A stretch of 64,000 nt of DNA from Russula earlei (lineage: Eukaryota > Basidiomycota > Agaricomycetes > Russulales > Russulaceae), in contig JAGFNK010000260.1 of assembly GCA_025769875.1 (NCBI GenBank), forward strand, positions 1-64,000. The letters are read 5' to 3'. Below, piece by piece: positions 38,986-50,249 of this stretch (within the stretch, counting starts at the first letter, position 1; each line of letters begins with the position of its first letter). A model generated the notes under the pieces. That model saw only the letters and a program-made list of their open reading frames with translations. It searched no databases and had not been told where the DNA came from. A program made the position numbers and the translations under genes.

Positions 38986-39560
38986 TTGCCTTTCATGATA
39001 TCCCTTGCTCATGGGATTGCCCCACCCACCCTTTGTATGGAATGCAGGCAGTTCTGCATGCCGAGTCAGTGCGAACGCCTGTCAGCATCCTTCAAACTTG
39101 AAGCAGCAACTTCACAGGGCTGCGTGCGCGCCGAGAAAAAGACACATCTATCGTATGAGCTCAACTTCTACATCGACATCTGTGATGTCATGTTTCGTTA
39201 AGATATCCGAGTTCGTCGGGTCCAAGGAAATGAGTTTATTTTCGAAACCTCTGAAAAGGAAACGAGAGTGCGTTGCGAGTGGGTGGGTCAGTCTTAGATG
39301 TCGTAGACGAATGAAAATCGGTCGAAAGGGGACAGGGAACTGCCTGAGGCGCGAGTTTCGACGCATTGATTGGCATCGGATACCAATCACACTCAGCTCC
39401 CCCGTACGACTCGGACGTATGTGTGGTTTCATGCAACACGGCGCATCAAAAGAATGGAGCACCACCATGAAAAGCGCAAACAATACTTCACTGGAGGATT
39501 CGGGCCCCGATGCTAGTGCTAGAGCAGAGGGACGTGCTTTGAGTGCCTGTTATTAGAGGT
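38986..39560 (+). pseudogene. Possible gene relic, unrecognised
   Basis: Short protein-like segments occur in different plus-strand frames (for example KKTHLSYELNFYIDICDVM near 39140, then EFIFETSEKETRVRCEWVG near 39225-39285). They are interrupted by stops and frame changes without good splice sites. This suggests a decayed exon set, but no family could be named. Confidence 0.3.
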
Positions 39561-39954
39561 CGCAGGGGCAGCAGGCTCTGTAGTGCGGAGGGCCCGGGTT
39601 CGGTGAGGTAAGCCTCGTATATATTTCATACTAGTCAACGTGTCGAAAGCTCTGACATTTATCTTAGACTGCTACCAAACCAGGTAAAACCCATCGGCTG
39701 TTCTTGAGGAGAGCGCGACGCGGCGAGGAAGGCGAAACGAGGCGAGCTAAGGGCCGCAAGCCCTCGCGTACGCCGGTGAGGTAGCGATCGCGATCGAGGA
39801 TGGGCGTGTGAGGGGCGTGGCACGGAGTCTTGATGCAAGAGGTGGAGGCCGGTCGAAGGGATGGAGTAGAGAGGAAAGGAGAGAGGACAGTTGAGAGAGG
39901 AAGCGAGAGCGCGCGTGGGACGTGCTGATTCCCGAGGCCAGCCGGTGGGACACC

Positions 39955-40518
39955 TTAATAATGGCCCTTATCCGCCCTTATCAAAGCTTCCATCAAAGAT
40001 ACAATTCCCTCGCTTGAGTGATGACTTTTCAAGGAAGACGCATCACGAAGCTTTGATTTTACGGAATTACCATATTCCTTTCTAATCGGCTCATAGGCGA
40101 AATCGTTAATTTTGGGATGGCTATTTTCGAGTTTGAGTTTGTCAAGCTTGTCGAATTTGCCGTCTCTATCCTTATTCAGGAGATCGAAAGTCCTCCTTAA
40201 GCGTTTCATCTCCATTTCATGCCTTGTAGGCCCGTTGTACCCTTCCTTGTCGAATCTGCGAGGTAACGTCAATTTCAGGGGAGAAAGAGGACTGAAGAGG
40301 TTGGCGTACATATTATTATCCAGCTTCGTCGTAAGGTCTTCATGATCTTTCGAGGCAGGCTTATCAGGCGGCTTAAGCTCTCCAGGCTCCTGAGTTCTGC
40401 GAGGTGACGTCAATTTCAGGGGAGAACGAGGACTGAAGAGGTTGGCGTACTCTGAAGCATGCGCGAACAATGGAGCGATGCCAACTCCAAGGCAGAAGAT
40501 GACCAAAACATGTCGCAT
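39955..40518 (-). CDS. Small secreted protein with duplicated motif and EF-hand-like loop
   Basis: An intronless frame of 187 aa starting MRHVLVIFCLGVGIAPLFAHA, a good signal peptide with a likely cleavage after Ala-His-Ala. The mature part begins with the motif YANLFSPRSPLKLTSPRR, repeated about 50 residues later as YANLFSPLSPLKLTLPRR. The central part reads TFDLLNKDRDGKFDKLDKLK, which has the Asp-x-Asp-Gly pattern of a single EF-hand calcium loop. The rest is Lys/Asp/Ser-rich. It resembles the small secreted, repeat-bearing proteins fungi export. Effector or structural roles are both possible. No homologue recognised. Confidence 0.65.
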   Translation of the reverse strand: MRHVLVIFCLGVGIAPLFAHASEYANLFSPRSPLKLTSPRRTQEPGELKPPDKPASKDHEDLTTKLDNNMYANLFSPLSPLKLTLPRRFDKEGYNGPTRHEMEMKRLRRTFDLLNKDRDGKFDKLDKLKLENSHPKINDFAYEPIRKEYGNSVKSKLRDASSLKSHHSSEGIVSLMEALIRADKGHY

Positions 40519-40773
40519 TGTTATTTATGAACGAGGATATGAATTGTTGAATGGAAGTCGTCGAGTCGAAGTTTGGAAGACAGTGGGGTAGAAAGTTTAG
40601 AAAGTCGTCGGTACCAGTACCAACTAGTTTGGGAGCACAGCTGGAGAGAAATTGTCATCGTAGGCATGATTTTATACCTTGGCAATGCTCCGCCAGCTGA
40701 GAGCGCATGGATGGCCGGATCAATGTCGACGATGGGGAAAGCGGCCCCGTGATGCTCCACTAGAATTGATCAT

Positions 40774-40815
40774 CAACTACTCATGATACTGTATTTACAG
40801 TATCATGAGTAGTTG
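40774..40815. repeat. Perfect 20-bp foldback
   Basis: The arm CAACTACTCATGATACTGTA, a TT spacer, then its exact reverse complement. It stands alone between the upstream side of the secreted-protein gene and the decayed M24 gene. Confidence 0.95.
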
Positions 40816-41045
40816 AAGAACTTTCCTTAAGGTGTCCCACCGGCTGGCCACTCATGGGCCTCGCCAAGATCTTTGGTGCTCCTTCCCTAGCAGAGGCTGC
40901 ACTCCTGCCCAAGCTGCCCGCGTCCCGTACGGGAAAGCTCGGCGGCAAACTCGCTGTACACTACCATCTCAAGAATCTCAGGGTCGACCTCCCGCCGCCC
41001 ATCAACGTTACTGGTTACCCCATCCCCCACCACTAGTCCAACGGT

Positions 41046-42380
41046 CGAAGCTTCTACCACCCAGACATCACTGCTCAGTCCGGACAACGGTGCGGCCGAC
41101 ATCGTCAATGTCGCGGTGAATGTTGATGGCACAAGCGTCTTCGATCTCTGCGCCGAGGGCGACAAACTTATCGAAGAGGGCACCGCAGCCGTGTACAACA
41201 AGTCCGTAAAGGGGTTCGTGCATCCCTCCCAGAACTCCCCCCTCCCCTCCTGCGCGAAAACTTTGTGAACCACGAGCAGTTGATTGCCCGTCCCGATTCA
41301 AACCGCCTTTGCTTGTTTTTTTTTTCTTTGTTGATTTTCTCTCTCTCCCGTTTGTGCTGATGCAGGACTTGCTCTCCCGACGTCCATATCGGTGAACAAC
41401 TGCGTCGCGCACTTTTCGCCACTGTCGTGCGTCTCTTTTATTTTTCTCTCTTTTTGTTCCCCTCACCTCACTCCTCCTCTGCTCAGTCTGCTGCGCGATC
41501 CATCCCGTGCGATTCCTCCTCCCGAACCAAACCCCCCCCCCCCCCCCCGTTCCGCTCCTCACGCACACGCAGTTCAGATCCACGATCGACACAGAAGCTC
41601 TCCAAGGGCGAGGTGGTGAAGCTGCACCTGGGCGCGTACATCTACGATTTCGCGGCGATCACGGCCGAGACGATCGTCGTCGGGGCGACGCCAGAGAGCC
41701 CCGTGACGAGCCGTCGTGCGGACGCGCTGTGGGCCGCGTGGTCGGCTGCGGAGCTCGCGATGCGACTCGTGAGTGTGGGCAACAAGAATTGGCAGGTTAC
41801 GGAGGCGTTAAGTAAGGTGGCTGCGGCGTGGGACTGCAAACCCGTCGAAGGTGAGTCTTTCGTTTCGCGTTTCCCGCCCTCCCCGTACCACCCTTGGGAC
41901 TGGGCGAAGAGCCATTGGACTAAATGACATGATTGCGCGGAATGCCATAGGCATGCTGTCGTGCCCGCAGACGCAAAACGTGATTGACGGGAAGAAAAGT
42001 GTCATTCTCAATCCGAGCGAGGGATAAAGGAGAGCTTTCAAGACAGTCACGTTTGCTGAGGGTGATGTGTACGGGATCGACGTCCTTGTGTCATCGGGGG
42101 AGGATGGCAAGGTAAGATCGCCCGTTTTCTTTCTTTTAAGGTTTCCCTATGTCTTCAACTTGATGTGGTACAGGCTCGGTTGGAAGAATCGCGAACGACG
42201 ATCTATTAGCGCGACCATACGATCGTATCAACTCAAGATGTAAACGTCACGTGCGTTATTCTCGGGGGTGCAGAAAAAAGCGGGTCCATTCCCATTCAAT
42301 GTGCGTGTACTGGACGACGAGAAGCGTACACGCAAGAGGCTGTACAACATAGTCTGGTCAAGCCCTATGAAGTAATGTGC
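41046..42380 (+). pseudogene. Decayed EBP1/PA2G4-like (M24 fold) gene
   Basis: The frame reads LLSPDNGAADIVN, CAEGDKLIEEGTAAVYNK, then after an intact intron GLALPTSISVNNCVAHFSPLS, and after another intron KLSKGEVVKLHLGA...FAAITAETIVVG, VEGMLSCPQTQNVIDGKKSVILNPSEG. All of this is typical of the proliferation-associated 2G4/Arx1-type proteins that sit at the ribosome exit tunnel. A stop (TAA, 42025-42027) follows NPSEG where homologues continue. A second stop (TAG, 42207-42209) interrupts TIY-RD, and frameshifts follow near 42340 before QEAVQHSLVKPYE. Introns are still present, so this is a decayed duplicate rather than a retrocopy. The intron at about 41427-41570 holds an 18-C run. Confidence 0.8.
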
Positions 42381-43126
42381 GTCTCCTCCCACGCCCGTCA
42401 TGTTGAATGCTGGATGTTGATGAGATATAGATATACACTACCGAATTGGGCATACAATGCCTGCGAGCAGAGCACGAGTAAGGTGCGCAAAGTTATGCAG
42501 TGGTTCCGCTCGCGCAGCAAGGGCCCACGACGACGGAGAAACATCTATGCCGCTGGGCAGGAAGCCATCCGTAAACGGTGCGTTCGTCGTCAGTGCGAAC
42601 GGTTCATGTGTTTCCATCAACGCCATGCAGGTGTTCCCCACCGGGGGTTACCTTTCGAGGAGTATACCCAGGTGCCATCCTGCATGGGTCCGCCGCACCC
42701 ACACGGCCTTGCCAGTACTGGAGCGGAGGGAGCACCGGTCGTTCCCAGCTTTGCAGAGCTCGTGCGGTAGCACGTTGCGCCACAGAGTTGAGGCTATGCA
42801 TCATCCAGAGCTGCAGGAGCTCCTCCCCACTGTCTCACTCATTCGCCTTCTTTCCCGCTGTCACCACCGCCCCCGCCCCCGCCTCCGCACCCTCAGCCTT
42901 CCACCAGGACAACAGCCACTACATCTTGGTTTCCACTTCGCCTGCGAGTTCCGCGTGACCCTGAAACCGATGACAAGGTGTTCTTCACAAGGTCTCTCAC
43001 TTTCACACCAGCATGCATTGTTGGCCGAAATTGATATGACACCGGTATTCTTCAAGAGCCTGGAGAGCGCCAAGACCGTCATCGCGGTTCTCGTCGAATC
43101 CTTGGTCCCGACAGGTTACATACGTT

Positions 43127-43945
43127 TTGCACCAGATGGTGCATGAAACTCTGGGCCACTTTGCTCTGCGTGAAGCCCAGAATTCACAAAAGCCGATGCA
43201 CGACTCGTGCGTCGCGCAGGATCACATTCTCGGTCTGCTAATCAAGGTGCCTTCCATTGCCCCCGAAAATCTTCTCATTTTACGACCGTCGCAGCTCGCA
43301 ACACTCCTCTTCAATTCCCCGGATGCCGTGATCTGCATCGATGGCTCGGAATACTCGGAGAAACACTCTATCTCACGACTCATCGGCGCGCCCCCTGGCT
43401 ATGTCGAGCACGACTCTGGCGGACAGTTGACGGAATACGTCCGCCGCAAACCGTACTGCATCTTTCTCATCGACGAGATCGAGATGGCGTCGCGCGAATG
43501 CGTCACGCTGTTCCTCCAGGTTCTAGACGACGGTCGTCTCACCGATGGCCAGGTCGGGTCGTCGACTTCCGCAACACCGTGATCGTGATGACAAGCAAAC
43601 TCGGCGCAGCCTGTCTGAACGACATGGGCAAAGGGCCCGTGCGGCCCCAAACAAGGCAGCTGCCATTCAAGCCCACTTCCCGCCCCAGTTCATCAACCGC
43701 GTCGACGAGATCATCATCTTCGTGATTGGCATCTGTCGTGGCTCGATGTGGGATGCTGTTGCTGACGAACGTATGTACGTGGTCTCAGCGCACGCTTTCT
43801 CAAAAGAATATCTTGCACATCGTTGACCTGCGCCTGAAAGAGGTGCAGGACCGCCTCTCCGAGCGCAAGATGATCCTTCAGGTCGACAACGAGGTGAAAA
43901 GCTATTTCGCGGCGCGCGGCTATTCGCCCGCTTACCATTGTAACC
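43127..43945 (+). pseudogene. Truncated Hsp104 pseudogene
   Basis: A Clp-N-like stretch ([21 protein letters not shown]) is joined directly to the end of the second AAA module. That module part has [50 protein letters not shown], Walker [13 protein letters not shown] and [15 protein letters not shown]. The first AAA module and the second Walker A are missing. A one-base loss after DGQ (about 43553) shifts the frame from [14 protein letters not shown]. Later pieces (AHFPPQFINRVDEIIIF, intron, RTLSQKNILHIVDLRLKEVQDR) remain, and similarity ends at RGYSPAY. It cannot encode a working disaggregase. Confidence 0.85.
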
Positions 43946-45118
43946 CCAGTTGCCATCACCCCCATTGTCTCAGTATCACCAGACTAGTCTCGCCAGTCGC
44001 CACCGTTGCAGCCTCAGTCTTTCCTCAGCATCGTCAGCCACCAAAATATTAGTTTTGTTCAACACCAGCATCACAGCACCATTGACACCTTTTGCCACCA
44101 GCATCGTTCAAAAAAACCAAGATGGCCCCGACTCGGATCGGTGTCCCACAGCGCATGGCCACACACGTCGACACACACACACTCGATCTCTCTCACTCTC
44201 ACTCTCACACTCCCTCCTCTCGCATCGCCCCAGCGCCTCGCCCGACACAACCCCAAAATGAAAAGTGGAATTTACCCCGAGCCACCGAGCTCCCTAACTC
44301 GTATCGTGCTCCCCTTTAAGTCGGTCACGCAGTTCAGTCCCACTCCTGCCCCTCTGACCATTCTTAATTTTATGTGACTCATCTCGGTTTTACTCTCGCT
44401 CCTTCTCATACCTTGTTTCGATTACGCCTCGCGTCTCGTGTTCCGACGACAGCGGCTCTCGCCGCTTCAAAATCAAGTCACCCCTTACATCTTCCCGCAC
44501 ACTGCATGACGTGCCCCACTCGCCACTTACAACTTACGCCTAGAAGTCTGTTACGCCGTCACCACGCCGCACGAAACAATGAAATACAATCAAGTCACAG
44601 GCAACCTCATTTTAATCTCTTCCCTCAGCTGTGGTTTACTCAGTCCCCTCGGGCGAACGCAGCTTACACCATCGCAGCATCGGCACACTTACAAGCCAAC
44701 ATACACCTTATCGTGCTTGTGTGATAAACTCATGGGTTAAGGTTTGTAATGAGGCCGTTCCAACGGGTGCTAACGTGCGCGCGCACGTGAGGTACTAGAC
44801 ACTACAAGCTCAGTTTACTGGGAAGTAACTGTATAACAGGTATGTTTACCTACACAGTACAAGCTATCTAGGTGTGAGCGAACAGTGGGGTAAACAGTGC
44901 AACTGTGACTACATACCTCATTTTACTGGGAAGTCACTGAAATCTATGTGCACATGGGAGAAGTACTATATTTATGTACACAATATCAGGGCCAGGTGCC
45001 CCAAAGGGGCAAGGTGTGCACATTGCCACTACACAATGCATGTACCATATCTAAATCACTAAATGTATATACTTAATTAGACTCAATCATAACTGCTAGT
45101 TTATGTGCAAGAGGTAAC
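43946..45118. other. Gene-poor spacer before the retroelement block
   Basis: 43950-44250 is CT/CA-rich with a short (AC/TC)n tract around 44160-44215. No gene or clear repeat family is recognised. 44720-45118 contains degraded-looking sequence of unknown origin next to the inverted-LTR element. Confidence 0.5.
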
Positions 45119-45738
45119 TGTTAAGGCTCCAAAGTGCCTTAAATAAGATCAATGGTTGCATCTATGAACATGTCCTACCAATGCAGATATGCTTGAGTCA
45201 AGCAAGCAATACTCGTGGAGGGGAAGGAGTGTTAGATCCTTCTGGAGTATGGCAACAAGATGAGAGGGGCTCTGCAGATGGGGTAGGAGTCAACTATTTG
45301 GGATTGGCAAACTAAGTCAAGCTTAAGGCTCAACTGTTACAACTGGGGGCCTTATATAGCCCTACAGGGATAAGGTTTGTGCTACTGTCATACTGGTTGG
45401 TGCTATAGAAGCAAAACATGGCTCATAGAAATGAGGTTGCTTCTATGTAAATGATCTTGGTGCTGGAAGCATTAAGTGCTTCCCTAGTAGCAATCTCGGT
45501 GTCATAAGTACTTTCCTAATCAAGGAAGCAATGTACGTGGCAGTACAGGAACATCTGGAACAGAAGCAATGCTACTCATTGCTTCTTCAATACATCTTCA
45601 GATAGATACGATCAACGCGTTCCGAACGCGATATCAACGAACATAAATGATCAAGATCTGATGCACGCATGATGCAAACGGTGCAGTCCATAGTTCAGGT
45701 GTTCCGGCATCTTCCGGACTCCAAACCACTCAGTAACA
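45119..45738 (+). repeat. Left 620-bp LTR-like arm
   Basis: TGTTAAGG...CAGTAACA. It contains a TATATA-type promoter motif (about 45355, CCTTATATAGCC) also present in the right arm. Confidence 0.8.
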
Positions 45739-45864
45739 TTACCCCTCCTTCAGATTGGTGGTCCCACACACCAACAATTCTAAAATCGAGTGGTGGGGTC
45801 AACGCCATCATCATCAAGAGGAGGAGGTGACGTGGTGAAGGTGTATCGGCCTTCTTCTGCTGCC

Positions 45865-47141
45865 TCATAGGCAGCCAGTGCTGAGGTCCACTATCGCCTC
45901 TGACTCCTCAGCGACAGCTGAAGGAGACATGATCTGTGGGAGTCTGTCAGAGTCCCTAGGTAACCTCCTGACTGGAGGTGTGTCGGAGCGAAGAGGGGTT
46001 GTAGTGAAAAGCTCTTGGAGGGTCCTGGACCCTTCTCCTTTTGCTACCTGCAGGATGTGTGGGTTAGCAATGTCTTCCCTTTCCTGGTTGGACCTCCTCT
46101 TCTTATTTGGGTGCGCCAGCTCCCATCCTCGGTGGAAAGGGCATGATCTGACCGGTGCATAGGAGCGATGATAGGGAGGTACCAGGCAATGTGAGGCAGC
46201 ATCTGCTGCCAACTGGTCGTGGCAATACTGATGGGGCAGTGGACAGTACTTGTTAAAATGTCCTACCTCACCACAATACTTGCATCGGTTCCTCTTCCTC
46301 CTCCCTTCTATCATGTTCAGTTGCTGAGGTTCTGGAATGAACTCAGCTGTCGTGGTGGACGCTTCCCCACTGCTGCTATAGGAGTGGTAGTAAATGGAGC
46401 TCTGGGGGGAAGGGTTTGGTGATGCTTCTGATCCTGCCCCTCCTTGGAGGCGCATACCGGATATGGTTGGAGGACGTCAATCTCCTCCTCTGAATACCCT
46501 TGCACCGTCGTAGGTGCAGGGCTGGCTGGTACTGGTTCTGGGGTAGGGGTAGCATACCCCTGAGCGATGTCTGCCAAAGGCAGCTGAGGGATGAAGACGG
46601 GTAAAGGGGGAATGGGCTGCCCAGCCCGATAGTTGGTGAGGAGTTCTTCAGCCCAGACACCTGGAGGGGTTTCTCCTTGGCTACAGCCTGCTTCAATGAA
46701 CTCCCAGCAACGTGAGCGTACTTTGGCTGCTGCCATTCTCTCCTTGGCTTCAGCCCTGCCTCTCTCTACTCCTTGCTTCTTGGCTAGGTATTTGCTGAGC
46801 TTGTGGCGCAGCTGCTTCTCCTCTTCTTCGAGCACCTTATAGTTAGCTTCCAACATTTCTTGTTGGGTGTAGAGGTGGTCTAAGCGGTAGAGCTCTGCCT
46901 GCAGCCCATAGTCGCCTAGCAGGTAGAGGGTCTGTCTCCAGCACCCTTTGAACTGCCTCTCTGTATCGAAGCAGTCTAAATTGTGTTCATCTTGGCCATA
47001 GTTATAGAGGTTGTAACACGGGGTGGCCTGGAGGATCTTGCCATAATCTCCATGGCCTTCTCTGTTCTTCCCCTTTACTCTTGGCTCTCCCAAGGCAACG
47101 TCATAGGCCACATACCTGGCCAGTTTGTTGCCCCAAGTCAT
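45865..47141 (-). CDS. Gag-like protein with CCHC zinc knuckle, frame broken
   Basis: Two overlapping minus-strand frames. The first (47141 down to 46317) begins MTWGNKLARYVAYDVALGE and contains a long charged helix (EANYKVLEEEEKQLRHKL, RAEAKERMAAAK) and a Pro-rich stretch. The second (46455 down to 45865) contains CKYCGEVGHFNKYCPLPHQYC, with a CX2C-X4-H-X4-C zinc knuckle of the type found in retroelement Gag. They overlap by 139 bp, so a frameshift or intron is needed to join them. No protease or polymerase follows, so the element could not move on its own. Confidence 0.65.
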
Positions 47142-47311
47142 ACCATCAGGGATGTCAATCCCTTTGTGGTGTCTGTCAGCGTCCCATCATACCCAGGGCT
47201 CTCCAGGGTGGGCAACCTGGTCAAGAGTGCTGGTAGGGGACGTCACATCCCAGTCCCCAGGCTGAGCATCGACTTGGTCAGCAGGGGGTCCAAATTTGAG
47301 AGGATGCATGT

Positions 47312-47931
47312 TGTTACCGATTGGTTTGGGGTCTGGAAGATGCCGGAACACCTGAACTATGGACTGCACTGTTTGCATCATGCGTGCGTCAGATCTTGAT
47401 CGTTTATGTTCGTTGATATCGCGATCGGAACGCGTTGATCGTATCTTTCTGAAGATGTATTGAAGAAGCAATTAGTAGCATTGCTTCTGTCCCAGATGTT
47501 CTTGTACCGCCACGTATGTTGCTTCCTTGATTAGGAAAGTACTTATGACACCGAGATTGCTACTAGGGAAGCACTTAATGCTTCCAGCACCGAGATCGTT
47601 TACATAGAAGCAACCTCGCTTCTATGAGCCGTGTTTTGCTTCTATAGCACCGACCAGTACTACAGTAGCACAAACCTTATCCCTGTAGGGCTATATAAGG
47701 CCCCCAGTTGTAACAGTTGAGCCCTAAGCTCGACTTAGTTTGCCAATCCCAAACAGTTGACTCCTACCCCGTCTGCAGAGCCCCTCTCATCTTGTTGCCA
47801 TACTCCAGAAGGATCTAACACTCCTTCCCCTCCACGAGTATTGCTTGCTTGACTCAAGCATATCTGCATTGGTAGGACGTGTTTATAGACATGACCATTG
47901 ATCTTATTTAAGGCACTTTGGAGCCTTAACA
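47312..47931 (-). repeat. Right 620-bp LTR-like arm
   Basis: Inverted partner of 45119-45738. On the complement it runs TGTTAAGG...CGGTAACA and then leads directly into the gag-like gene. Confidence 0.8.
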
Positions 47932-47992
47932 CATCTGTTCCAACCCTTGCCCACCTGCTCCTGAGTCCTTAGTGATCAGCAGTACGTGTCTT
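47932..47992 (+). repeat. Gypsy LTR fragment
   Basis: About 60 bp matching, in reverse orientation, the start of the LTRs at 52231 and 55370 (shared GTACGTGTCTTGACA, and GGACTCAGGAGCAGGTGGGC as complement). It is the end of a 5' LTR whose remainder is missing. Confidence 0.8.
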
Positions 47993-48469
47993 GACACCAC
48001 TCCCCCAAATGTTCCTCCCTCTCATAGTTCTTGCTTTGTATAAAAGGACACTAGTTATGTCTCGGAATAACAGTCTCTTGGGTTCCAAAAAATCTCCCTT
48101 TTGTGTGCTGCCGCAACTCTCAAGCAAAAACTGACACATTCAACTCCTCTCTATTTCTCATCTCCTTCTTGACTTTCTGCCTTCATCATCTCTCTCCCTC
48201 TCAACTTCTACCTTTTGCGCCTCTGTCTTGATGCCTTATTGGCCCCAATCTCGTTCCTCAAGCAGCATCTTGTCTGTGAGCAGAAAGGGTTTCTTGCTTT
48301 TCAACATTCCCCCCTCTCCTGGTCTTGACTGTCCCACATTCTCACTTGCATGTCACCAGATGCACTTCAATGCAACACCCTCTCTTCCATCCCTACTATA
48401 GGTCACTTGCTCCAGTGACCATCCACCAACACCTTTGTCTCCCCCTTCTGGGCCAAAACTCCCCACACT

Positions 48470-48897
48470 TTTGCGGTGCTGCCTACCAACCCTGACCTTG
48501 TTTCGCAGTTTAACCTAGCATGTTTTGAGGTGTGTAGCTCTGTAGGCATACACCTTCCAGATATAGACTTCCCATTTGGTCATCTCCATTATTTGTTCAA
48601 CTCATCATATGTCGCCATTTGGAAACATTGGCCCCTTTCTATCACTTTGCCTATCAAGGATCTTTTCTCATCACTTCCATTCATGACTTCCTAGACAGAA
48701 GGGTGTATTACTCACATGGTTACTTAAGAGTGGCAGAAGGAGGATATATATCATTTGAGAATGCATACTCGAATGCCCTTGACAACCTTTGTCTTTACCC
48801 TGCCTTGGCTTGCTTTTGCTTCCTACCCTGTCTCCCCTTGAACCATTTGCTCACTTTGGATCCCATTTGCCTGGGTATCATCAATATAGCCTCCTAG
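48470..48897 (+). pseudogene. Retroelement accessory protein, degraded copy
   Basis: Related along its length to the minus-strand protein at 63269-64000. Matching blocks are FAV-P-N, a Cys-Ser-x-Val-Gly-Ile motif, PD-DFP-G, then GSF-x-x-SIHDFLD, GYL and CF-P. A one-base shift lies near 48625, between YVAIW and the YQGSF block. No known family recognised. A conserved hairpin follows at 48903-48923. Confidence 0.65.
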
Positions 48898-50249
48898 TGC
48901 ACAGTTCTTAAAAAGTAAGAACTACCCTTGTAACACTAGACTGAGAAATCAAAGTACCTGCAGTGCCTCTGAGATTCACAATTTCTCCCAACCCAAGCAA
49001 CTCCAAGTATGACTCGGAAGACAATGCTGTAAGGTGACTTGCAAGCTTGGCCATGGAACAGGCCAGTTCTGACAAAGTGCCACCCACTGCGAGAAACCAG
49101 CCAGCAGTTGAATGACAGGCATGAACGCCTGACACGCATGCCATGCAACTCCCTCTCTCCCACCACCAGTCATGCACACATGCTGCCTTGCCCTCTGCCT
49201 CTCACCTTCAACACACACACCTTGCCCACTGCTGCTCACTTTGATGCCTGCCTGCACATGCACACACCCGCTCGCCCGCCACTGCCTCATCAGGCAAAAG
49301 CCCCCCCAATGCTCAAGACCCGCCTACCAACCCTGCATGGCATCCCAGCCATGCCAACTAGTGCCCACTTGTCGCCACCAGTAACACCTCATATACCATG
49401 CATATCCACTCTCTCAGACTTGTCCCTTCGTATGTGCTACTGTCTTTTAGGACTCTCCCTTCTTCCTCTTCTAGTTTAGCCTAGCCCTGGTCTTGATGTA
49501 TATAAACCCACTAGCTACTCTGTAGAGTAGCACATATATATATTCATATACACAAGCAGATAGGCATACACAGAATATCCATACCCACATACAAGAAATA
49601 CAGCCCCCTTTGACCCCCACTTTGATGAGCTCAGGTGTGCAGCCACCTCCATCAAGACACCTTTTTTGCTCATTTTTCTGTCACATTCCCCCCCTCTTTC
49701 CTCACCAAGTCTAACTGTCCCCTTGGGTGAACAACCTCCCCTTGCACCTTGCATGCACACAAGTGCCACCTTACAACACCATCCTTCACCAGGTAGAACT
49801 CATTCTCAATCACCTCCCAGCTGTTCAGGACATTTACTTTCCCCCCATGTCCATTGTCAACATTTACAACTGCCAACACATTGACATTTGGTTGCACAAC
49901 TCTTACATTCTCCAAGACCTGATAGGCCTCCTCCCCTTTGGTCAAATCCTAAACCAGGTGCAGTACGACCTCTTTCTCAACACACTGAACCACCTCATTG
50001 AACCTGCATGGTGCTAACTACTATATTGGCACCTCTCAAACTCAAGAGACTTCAATGGGCAGCTGATCAGCATCCTCACCCTCACTGACAGCAACGAGAA
50101 GTTGTGGACTGAGGCGATCCCACCACAGCACTATGCCCTCATCCAAGAACTACTGGAGGGCCAAGCCTCATACTACCTAACCTTTTTCACTCTTATGCAT
50201 GAGCACATTGCTGTGCAGTGCAATTACCTCCACCTTAACAGATCCACAC

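Larger units (their letters stand above)
45119..47931. mobile_element. Retroelement-like insertion with two 620-bp arms in inverted orientation
   Basis: Arms 45119-45738 and 47312-47931 are each exactly 620 bp and roughly 90% alike in opposite orientation. Each starts TGTTAAGGCTCC and ends with TAACA, the TG...CA layout of LTRs, and similarity stops sharply at those ends. Between them lies a minus-strand gag-like gene. LTRs of one element are normally direct repeats, so this is either a rearranged retroelement or a DNA element with long inverted repeats. The right end interrupts a gypsy LTR fragment (the next bases are CATCTGTTCC). The left flank does not match that LTR, so no target duplication is visible. 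Confidence 0.75.

Noticed and set aside
41528..41546. Run of about 18 C bases as a possible regulatory or structural element
   Set aside because: It lies in a pseudogene intron and is most likely simple slippage or a sequencing-prone homopolymer.
45600..47450. CRISPR-like or bacterial repeat array
   Set aside because: The repeated sequence is a pair of inverted 620-bp arms, not short spaced repeats, and the DNA is fungal.
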